A stretch of 64,000 bases of DNA. Origin: Amphiura filiformis (lineage: Eukaryota > Echinodermata > Ophiuroidea > Amphilepidida > Amphiuridae). The position numbers and the translations under genes were made by a program. The notes below the pieces were generated by a model. It saw nothing but the letters and a program-made list of their open reading frames with translations, ran no database searches and was not told the DNA's origin. Below are positions 56,216 through 64,000 of the stretch, piece by piece. Within the stretch, counting starts at the first letter, position 1, and each line of letters begins with the position of its first letter. The stretch is from the NCBI RefSeq assembly GCF_039555335.1, contig NC_092635.1:56022258-56086257 (forward strand), read 5' to 3'.

Positions 56216-57599
56216 TATACTGAAAACCTATCTGTGTACCAAATCTGAGCCCTGTAGCTACTTTATTTGCTGAGAAACGGCCGGCCCTTTGTTTTAACAT
56301 TTGGGCCTCTGGGCCCCTAGCCTAAAAAATCTGGGGCCAAAATGGCCAAAATGCATATCTACAAGTTCGGGCCCATAGGTGTGCCACACGTGAGCCCTAG
56401 TGCCCTTGTAGATTTACAGCTAACCTTGTCAATCTGTTGACCCTTATTTTAAGATTTGGGGCCATGGGGCCCACAAAATATGACATATGGGCTCATGTAT
56501 ACCTGTAAATATAGAGTATCCCTGGGGCTATCAGTGCACCTACTCAGGGCCCGGAGGCTGCTTTATTTGATGAGAAACGGCATGCTTTGTATTTTTACAT
56601 TTGGGCCCCTGGGGCCCGGGACCTTTGACCTATGGGGCCAAAATGGGCAAAAGGCACATCTACGGGTAGGGCCATTAAGTGTGCCAAATATGAGCCATGG
56701 GGCCCTTGTAGTTTTGGAGATAGCCCTGTTAATATGAAGGGTGAGAAGGAGGAGAAGGAAAAGGAGAAGGAGAAGGAGATGGCACTGTTGTGTTTGATCA
56801 AACACGAATATCTATGCCTGTGATTCCCACCCTAACCCCCAACCCCACACCCCACCCACATGACACTCTTAACTCACCCTGGCACCCTGTAATATGTTTA
56901 ATGCTGAAACGGCTATCAGTATACCAACCTAGAACATTGTTGCTGCTTTATTTACTGAGTAACGGCCGCCCTATCTTTTAGCATTTGGGGCCCTGGGGCC
57001 CATATTATGTGCCATATGGGGCTCATTTATTCATATTTAATATAATGCTAAAGATCTATAATTGTTGTACCAAATTTGAGCCCTGTAGCTACTTTATTTG
57101 CTGAGAAAAGGCTGGCCCTTTGTTTTAACATTTGAACCTCTGGGGCCCCTAGCCTTAACAATCTGGGGCCAAAATGGGCAAAATGCATAGCTACAAGTTT
57201 GGGCTCATATGTGTGCCACACATGAGCCCTAGTGCCTTTGTAACTTTACAGCTAACCTTGTCAATCTGTTGCCCCTTCTTTTAACATTTGGGGCCCTGGG
57301 GCCCATAATATATGACATACGGGGCTCATGTATACTGTAAATATAGAGCACTACCGGGGCTATCAGTGCACCAACTCAGGGCACCGAGGCTGCTTTATTT
57401 GATGAGAAACGGCATGCTTTGTATTTTTACATTTAGGCCCCTGGGGCCCGTGACCTTTGACCTATGGGGCCAAAATGGGCAAAAGGCACATCTATGGGGT
57501 AGGGCCATTAAGTGTGCCTAATATGAGCCCTGGGGCCCTTGTAGTTTTGGAGATAGCCCTGTCAATATGAAGGGTGAGAAGGAGAAGAAGAAGAAGGAA

Positions 57600-57660
57600 A
57601 AGGAGAAGACTAAAGAGCATAAGCAGAATATCTATGCCCTGTTGCACAGGCATAGATAAG
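57600..57660. repeat. Stem-loop unit ATATCTATGCCCTGTTGCAC
   Basis: AAAGAGCATAAGCAGAATAT..CTATGCC..GGCATAGATA forms a hairpin (ATCTATGCC with GGCATAGAT). It recurs at about 59570-59618 and 59628-59680. Half of it (AATATCTATGCCTGTG) occurs at about 55650, 56807 and 57716. Confidence 0.75.
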
Positions 57661-57779
57661 GAGAAGGAGAAGGAGAAGAAGGACTAGATGGCACAGTTGT
57701 GTTTGACCAAACACGAATATCTATGCCTGTGTTTCCCACCCTAACCCCCTTAACCCACCATGACACTCTTAATCCATCA

Positions 57780-59065
57780 TGACACCCCATATTCTAAAAG
57801 GGCTATCAGTATACCAACAAACAAAATTAAAATAAATAAATAAATTAAAAATCAAATAATACCCCTTTAATTGCATTTGCTGTGTAAACGCTTGAGGGCG
57901 CTCCTCCTTAAATAATGCAACAAACATGTTCCATACAAAAAAAAATCGAAAAAAAAAAAATCAAAAAATCTGAATACCCCTTTAATCCCAAAACGGAGTG
58001 TCCCTTTAATGGCTGTTCCATCACCCTAACACCCCCTGACACCCCATATTCTAAAAGGGTTATCAGTATACCAACGAAAAAAATTAAAATTAATTAATTA
58101 AAAATCAAATAATACCCTTTAATTGCATTTGCTGTGTAAACGCTTGAGGGCGCTCCTCCTTAAATAATGCAACAAACATGTTCCATACAAAAAAAATCGA
58201 AAAAAAAATCAAAAAATCTGAATACCCTTTAATCCCAAAACGGAGTGTCCTTTAATGGCTGTTCCATTACCCTAACACCCCTGACACCCCATATTCTAAA
58301 AGGGCTATCAGTATACCAACTAAAAAAAATTAAAATTAATTAATTAAAAATCAAATAATACCCTTTAATTGCATTTGCTGTGTAAACGCTTGAGGCGCTC
58401 CTCCTTAAATAATGCAACAAACATGTTCCATACAAAAAAAATCGAAAAAAAAAAAATCAAAAAATCTGAATACCCCTTTAATCCCAAAACGGAGTGTCCC
58501 TTTAATGGCTGTTCCATTACCCTAACACCCCCTGACACCCCATATTCTAAAAGGGCTATCAGTATACCAACGAAAAAAATTAAAATTAATTAATTAAAAA
58601 TCAAATAATAGCCCTTTAATTGCATTTGCTGTGTAAACGCCAGGGCGCCCTCCTTAAATAATGCAACAAACATGTTCCATACAAAAAAATAAATAAAAAA
58701 ATAAAAAATCTGAATACCCCTTTAATCCCAAAACGGAGTGTCCCTTTAATGGCTGGTCCATCACCCTAACACCCCCTCGCCCCTTAAACTACCATGACAC
58801 CTTTAATCTACCCTGACACTCCGTAATATGTTTGATTCTAAAAGGACTATCAATATACTGACTAAAATATTAAATTGAAAATCAAGAAATACCCCTTTAA
58901 TTGCATTTGCTGTGTAAACGCGTGAGGGCGCTCCTCCTTAAATAATGCAACAAACATGTTCCATACAAAAAAAATCAAATGAAAAAAAAATCTGAATAGC
59001 CCTTTAATCCCAAAACGGAGTGTCCCTTTAAGGGCTGTTCCATTTAATTTACATACTCCCTTGGG
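57780..59065. repeat. About 250-bp A/T-rich units (second block)
   Basis: Starts at 57781, 58039, 58283 and 58534, plus a diverged fifth unit at about 58800-59065. Periods are 258, 244 and 251. High similarity implies recent unequal exchange. The last unit ends in GGGCTGTTCCATTTAATTTA, the inverse of the 54204 repeat. Confidence 0.9.
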
Positions 59066-59679
59066 AATAGCTTTATAACAATACCTATACATAAGAATTA
59101 ATTGGACACATGCTAATCAGCTATAGTCATACCCTGATTTTATTATCCTTGGCAATAGCACAATGAGCACAAGGCTAACATCCTATATATACCTTTTACG
59201 TAGAGATGGTGACATTCCTAGATACATTTAGACATTTGGGGCCCTGGGGCCCATAGTAAATGACCTATGGAGCTCATGCATATTAGTGAATGTCTTATGC
59301 CTAAGGGCTATCAGTGTACAAACTCAGGGCCCTGAGGCTGCTTTAATTGAAGAGAAACTGAATGTTTTGTATTTTAACATTTGGGCCCCTGGGGCCCGTG
59401 ACCTTTGACCTATGGGGCCAAAATGGGCAAAAGGCACATCTATGGGGTAGGACCATTAAGTGTGCCAAATATGAGCCCTGGGGCCCTTGTAGTTTTGGAG
59501 ATAGTCCTGTCAATAGGAAGAGGTGAGAAGGAGGAGAAGGAGAAGGAGAAGAAGGAAAAGGAGAAGACTAAAGAGCATAAGCAGAATATCTATGCCCTGT
59601 TGCACAGGCATAGATAAAAAGGAGAAGACTAAAGAGCATAAGCAGAATATCTATGCCCTGTTCCACAGGCATAGATAAA

Positions 59680-59712
59680 TATACCCGTCCATGCTTCGCA
59701 TGCGGGTATAAT
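59680..59712. repeat. Small hairpin TATACCCG..CGGGTATA
   Basis: TATACCCGTCCATGC and GCATGCGGGTATA are inverted around TTC; probable MITE end. Confidence 0.55.
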
Positions 59713-59862
59713 GATGTGTGCAATATGTTATATGAGATGCTCTAGACAGATGACATGACACTAAGCAAGCAAGCATGCATATGGATTTGAACAAATATTA
59801 CAACAAGTTATTCAGTTCACATTACATAATAGCATCAGGGAGTGGGTTCCATTGGATCATGA

Positions 59863-59934
59863 CCTCCCTCCCTTGTTCCTTCCTTCCCTGCCTCCTTCCC
59901 TCCCCCTCCTTCCCTCCCTTTCCCTCCCATTATG
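59863..59934. repeat. CT-rich (pyrimidine) tract
   Basis: About 70 bp of CCTTCC/CCCTCC repeats, almost all pyrimidine on the + strand. Confidence 0.8.
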
Positions 59935-60163
59935 AAACAACAGATAACAATGGAATACATGTTGGTCATATACTCCAGACTCCAGAGGTGCTTCAAATCA
60001 ACCATGCACAGCCTTTGTCATATTGGTTCACAATAAGGCGACACATTGATGTGATGCACAGTTAATGGAGGGGGCTCAGGAGCATGAACTACCACCCCTA
60101 GCAAAATAATGCTTAGTCCATTTGTATTGTGTCATTACACTACATCTGGAGCTGGAACTTGTC

Positions 60164-60537
60164 ACAGAGCTGCCAACCCTTCTTGATCCTGCAGAAGACT
60201 TCCTCATTTGCTGACAATCTTCTGTCTTCTGTAAAACATATTAAATCTTCTGCAAGTGCAGTCATATGGATAAATCTTATGCATTTACAGCCATCTGGCT
60301 AATAAAAATCAAAACAAAATCAATTATACACCCACTGTCCTGTCCTTTTGCACAAAAAAAGGTTGAGTAGCCTTGGAAAGGCATTTTTAAGGGTCTCAAA
60401 AAGCTAACATCCAGGAGCTGATCCCACACAAAAGCCGCTGCCCTTGGCGCGGGACGGCGAGAGCGCCACATCCTAAGCTTTTTTTACACTTTGCAGAAAT
60501 CTTCTGCATAACATATATTCCAATGTTGGCAGCTCTG
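60164..60537. mobile_element. 374-bp hAT-like TIR element
   Basis: The ends are CAGAGCTGCCAACCC and (..TGTTGGCAGCTCTG), with inner TGCAGAAGACTTC / GAAATCTTCTGCA. The flanks share TGTCA only, so the target duplication is uncertain. Confidence 0.65.
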
Positions 60538-60865
60538 CTGTCAACACAGACAAATAAATTGAAAAGTACTATCTCTGCGGCGTCTTTAAGTGCATGCGTG
60601 TGTACGCCATGGGTTTGTACGCCAGCGCTTTAAGCAAACGCTAGCGATTTCAGGCTTCAGGGTGATAAAAGGGTGATAAATGGTATAGCATTAAATGTCA
60701 TAAGTTTGGTTTGTCTATACAACCCTGTGATACCACAACTAGTTTGGTTTCTGGTTTGTTAGTAATTTTCATTTGATCAGCATTAAACCTATAAAGATGG
60801 CCAGGCCTGGCAAAAAAAGCTTAATTAATTGGAAATATTAATAAGCCAATTTTAGATGGCAACAT

Positions 60866-61180
60866 ATTTTTCCAGCAACTTTTGTAGCTTATTTTGCAGT
60901 CAATGGATGGTACTACTAATTTTGCCAAAACGTCCATGTCTAGCATTTCAAATCAAGCTGCACTACAATGAGATACGTTACAGTCTACATGTACAGCAAT
61001 AAAATGTCCTTCAAAATGTCCCGGAATCCCCATTTTTCCGCAACATTTGTAGCTTATTTTGCAGTCAATGGATGGTATTTCCAATTTGGCCAAAACTTCC
61101 ATGTCAAGAATTTCAAATCAAGCTGCACCACCATGAGATATTTACAGCTTTACAGCCCGGACTTACAGTCTACAGACACA
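60866..61180. repeat. Tandem duplication, about 165-bp offset
   Basis: TGTAGCTTATTTTGCAGTCA-ATGGATGGTA and ATTTCAAATCAAGCTGCAC occur at 60882/60943 and again at 61047/61108, with moderate divergence. A 141-codon + frame (60968-61393) overlaps it but has no recognisable motif. Confidence 0.8.
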
Positions 61181-61781
61181 TGTACCTTTTCAGATGATAA
61201 AAAAAAAAAAAAAGATTCATCATACCAAATATTGACGTCTCTCCTGTGTCTTTCAGTTCCTACTTGCTTATTTTGCAACACACAGCCATACATTGAGTGG
61301 CTGCATTGCCATTTCAGATGCACATGTAAGGCATTGACAGTAGTAGTTATGGGTATATTTATAACTTACAGCCGAAAGCCATTAGAGTATTAGACATAAT
61401 GGTAAATTGAGGATTGTATTAAATTTTGTTGTTGTCATATAGAATTATTATAGTCTTGTCAGGTTAAGCAAGGCCTTTTATTGTATGTAATCGCTGTGAT
61501 TTTACATGTTTATGCAGAGAAAATATGGAATCATGATGTGTTATCACACTTGTTGGTACATGTACAGTGTATAACAATAAGTGTGATTTGAACATTTGGG
61601 AATTGCATCAGAAATAGAATAACAAACGAAACGCAGTATGTGAATTATTGTTGGAAAATATCACAACTTGCCATTTTAAATAATATGCTTCTCTTGTCAA
61701 TTGTCAATATTAGATTCAAGATTCTTAGCATGGTAAAAGGTCAAGCTATTGGCAATGGCATCAGATTGTCAACCTGTCGTA

Positions 61782-62060
61782 CAAGCCTCGAAATAAGCAG
61801 GCACCCAGGAGCCATTTACCCAATGGTCATAACATTTGGCTCTTGGTCCACACCAAAATAATGTTAACCAGGCTCTAAATGTTTTTAAAGAATAGAGCCT
61901 GGTAGTTAAAGCGGGTTTTGTATTTTATGTGTACAATTAACATTTAAACGACTCTTAGCTCTCTAAAAATGTATCATGGTCCACTAGATAATCACAGGAC
62001 CAGGAGCCACTTTTTCCAAGTGTGTGGCTCCTGGTCCAGATCTCCTTATTTCGAGGCTTG
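61782..62060. mobile_element. 279-bp hAT-like MITE with perfect 8-bp duplication
   Basis: The ends are CAAGCCTCGAAATAAG and CTTATTTCGAGGCTTG, flanked by CTGTCGTA on both sides (61774-61781, 62061-62068). Inner GGAGCCA..TGGCTCCTGG pairs are also inverted. Confidence 0.85.
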
Positions 62061-62440
62061 CTGTCGTAGCGAATTGTTTCAACTGTGTCATGTGTTGTGT
62101 AATATTTAGTGCACACATTTTCTTTTTCCTCTGGATCTTGGTCTTTTGGGAGCAAATGCTAAAAAGAAGATCAATAAATGGAGGTCTTCAAATGGGGAAA
62201 CCAGAAAAAATATAGGGTGTTACTTATTCAGTGAAGATTCTTTATTAAAAGCAGCTATGGGTTGATGACCTAGAATACCCAATAATGTGATTATCATGTG
62301 CGTTTGTTGGAATTGTATAAAAGTTTCGATAAACTTTCCAGGTGAGCTTAAAGAAACTACTTACTTGTGATAGCATCCAGTTTCTTTTTGTAAATTTATT
62401 TGTTTTTGTTTTTTTCTCAACTTAATCTTCTCTGTTTCAG

Positions 62441-62611
62441 AATGCAAAACATGGCGAAATCCGTTAAATCTATTTCGAGGCTCGGAGTACAATCGATATA
62501 CGTGGGTGACGGGGAAAGATCCTTTAACATACTATGACATGAACCAATCTGCGCAAGATCATCAAACGTTATTTACATGCGACTCAGATTCAACTAGACC
62601 GGCAGATGAAA
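62441..62611 (+). CDS. ST7: ST7 homologue, coding exon 4 (codon 123 to residue 179 plus one base)
   Basis: A 171-bp exon between TCTGTTTCAG and GTAAGT (62612). It completes a glutamate codon with exon 3 and reads [20 protein letters not shown] at residues 123-142, then [15 protein letters not shown] and [14 protein letters not shown]. This is the strongly conserved block at the start of the large ST7 domain. It ends in phase 1 after RPADE; the next exon (the MQKAWRERNP region in vertebrates) lies beyond the window. Together the four exons give 179 residues with no stop. Confidence 0.96.
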
Positions 62612-62914
62612 GTAAGTCAAGTGGACATTAGTGTGTGTGGTACTAATATTGATTTAAAGACCAGGAGAGCCTATACTCTGTTATGTTTTCCTGGCTCTCG
62701 TGGAAGGAAATGCACAGTGTGCTTCCTATGGGCAGGGAAAACTTGTGATTTTTAAGTGCATGCTTATTTTGGGATCTGAATGTACCAGAAATGGTCTGGG
62801 CTGAATAAGAAAGCTATGGCTACATGCAAAACCTTTGCAATGCTCATGCTTTAAGATTCCCATTAGCTATAAAGTGAAGGAATTATACTATTTTGTTTCC
62901 TATAAATGACAATC
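62612..62914 (+). other. Start of ST7 intron 4
   Basis: Nothing recognised before the SINE. Confidence 0.4.
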
Positions 62915-63110
62915 CAATAGGTGAGAGAGTTGACACAGCATTTGTTCCCTTACCTTGCACCACTGAGTCCCAGGTTCAAGCCCTGGCCGTGCCCAGGGAC
63001 TTTATGTGCACTTGGTTTATCCTGATCCATGCTCGCTCTTGCAAGTTTTCTGCATGATCTCTGGTTTCCTCCTGCTTTCAAAATCGGTGACTAGTTGTTT
63101 AGTTATAAAA
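62915..63110 (+). mobile_element. tRNA-derived SINE
   Basis: The head has ACCACTGAGTCCCAGGTTCA-AGCCC, in which GGTTCAAGCCC matches box B. Upstream GAGAGAGTTGACACAGCA sits where box A should be but is degraded. The body has CAGGGACTTTATGTGCAC and the tail TCTGGTTTCCTCCTGC, a tail I associate with widespread metazoan tRNA-SINEs. Confidence 0.65.
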
Positions 63111-64000
63111 TGAAAAACTTGTAATTGGTGGGTGTTACAATCTAAGCGTGGACAGGTTTGCGCCGGGTTTGGCTGCAACCGGCCTACTTTAAAATGCGCT
63201 CTGTAATAAAATATCAATTATTTATTATACTAGTATTATTATAATATGGAAGATGATTCATATAATTACACCATGGTGACACATGAGATGTATGGAGTGC
63301 GAGTTTTCCCAGTCTGATTTCTTTGGGTACCGTATTATTATAGATGATTTTGAAATACGGTAATTACCTATTGTCATGTTTGTATTTTTCCCACTTTAAT
63401 ATTTAACCTGGGGTCAGATTCTGTACTCTGTGGTGTCCAGTGCTGGGTGTATGAACAGCTAGCAAAGTCTTTTGGCCAGGAAATAGCTGAGCATATTCCA
63501 TGTGATTTTTATACCATTTGCCACAGTGCAGTCCAAATACAGTTTAGGGACGGGTAGGAGGGACGGCAGGTCTCGGACAGTGACACAGTATTGGATTCAT
63601 TTATCAAATAGTTTGAAAAATGGTTATATCTTGCAAGTAGCAAACCAGTAATTAGTATACATGTGTATATTTCAGGCAACTAATTGCATAATGAGCTTTT
63701 GTAAATGTGTTGTTGCACATGTATTATAAGGAAGATGAAACATATTTTACCATCCGGAACAGTGGTGCAATTTGTTTTATTCTCGGTTTCAAAGATGTAC
63801 ACATTAAACCAGATGGGTTTCAAATATTTTCACAACCTCTTTAGATTTAAGGTCCTTAATGCTCTGTGTGCATAAAAAGTCCCAACTTAAAAGAGATATT
63901 TTCTCAAAATATCAAGAGCTATTTCAAGAATCACTGAAACAATTACTGGGCTTGCTTGTACTCATTTGTATGCATTTTTTCATGCCGATTCCTAAAATGG
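63111..64000 (+). other. ST7 intron 4, nothing recognised to window end
   Basis: No further exon, gene or bounded repeat found. Confidence 0.45.

Larger units (their letters stand above)
54430..59690. repeat. Composite tandem-repeat region in ST7 intron 3
   Basis: Units of 144-158 bp are marked by ACATTTGGGGCCCTGGGGCC. For example GGGGCC/GGGCCC cores lie at 54535, 54686, 54830, 54975, 55120, 55275 and 55422, then again from about 56304, 56987 and 59239. Shared segments include GCTGCTTTATTTGATGAGAA and ATATGACATATGGGGCTCAT. They alternate with about 250-bp A/T-rich units (separate entry) and AAGGAGAAGGAG tracts (about 55567-55600, 56745-56780, 57580-57690, 59524-59575). No coding; short frames follow the repeat period. 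Confidence 0.9.

Noticed and set aside
54430..59690. Several 60-104-codon frames on both strands
   Set aside because: They recur with the tandem-repeat units and have low-complexity or repeat-derived translations.
60968..61393. 141-codon + frame
   Set aside because: It overlaps a diverged tandem duplication and a poly-A run; no recognisable domain.

Overview
This is a window of eukaryotic (animal) nuclear DNA: A+T-rich, intron-containing, with almost no long open reading frames and a very high density of mobile-element remnants. The one host gene I can identify is the 5' part of an orthologue of ST7 (suppressor of tumorigenicity 7). It lies on the + strand as four coding exons (11274-11424, 48735-48817, 53010-53142, 62441-62611). 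These join in frame across GT/AG introns and encode the first 179 residues; the gene continues past the right edge. The protein is close to vertebrate ST7. The mix of CAG...CTG hAT-like MITEs, TA-flanked MITEs, tRNA-derived SINEs and Ty3/gypsy elements suggests an invertebrate deuterostome (echinoderm or hemichordate type). The species assignment is inference and weak.

Layout. 1-412 is the 3' end of a retroelement reading frame and its 3' UTR. 413-6020 is a satellite array of about 101-bp monomers. It is homogenized on the left, with a 1.19-1.2 kb higher-order duplication, and diverged on the right. A 965-bp TA-flanked MITE (3707-4671) sits inside it. A 4.1-kb block (satellite + MITE + LINE-like tail with (ATTC)n + hAT MITE + foldback element) is tandemly duplicated at 3453-7592 / 7591-10594, and the second copy has lost 1.1 kb. 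ST7 exon 1 follows at 11274.

ST7 intron 1 (37.3 kb) holds a complete-ended but defective Ty3/gypsy retrotransposon (11729-15944, minus strand). Its 298-bp LTRs are identical by eye, and it has a 5-bp target duplication, a tRNA-Ser(GCU)-type primer site and a polypurine tract. Its pol is frameshifted and lacks integrase. The intron also carries a series of terminal-inverted-repeat (TIR) elements, many with a recognisable target-site duplication (TSD). The most complex is a four-level nest at 22462-27210: a 'CCGGGGCTAC..TTGCCAC' element contains a TA-flanked mariner-like element, which contains a 1-kb solo LTR, and beside it lies a second TA-flanked element. Introns 2 and 3 are also repeat-rich. 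Intron 3 holds a 5-kb tandem region (about 54.4-59.7 kb) of 144-158-bp units centred on GGGGCCCTGGGGCCC, interleaved with about 250-bp A/T-rich units.

No rRNA, functional tRNA gene, CRISPR array or bacterial-type operon was seen. Nothing here looks like an undescribed multi-gene system. The novelty is in the repeats: several apparently unclassified TIR families whose boundaries can be fixed by target duplications, and two unusual tandem arrays.
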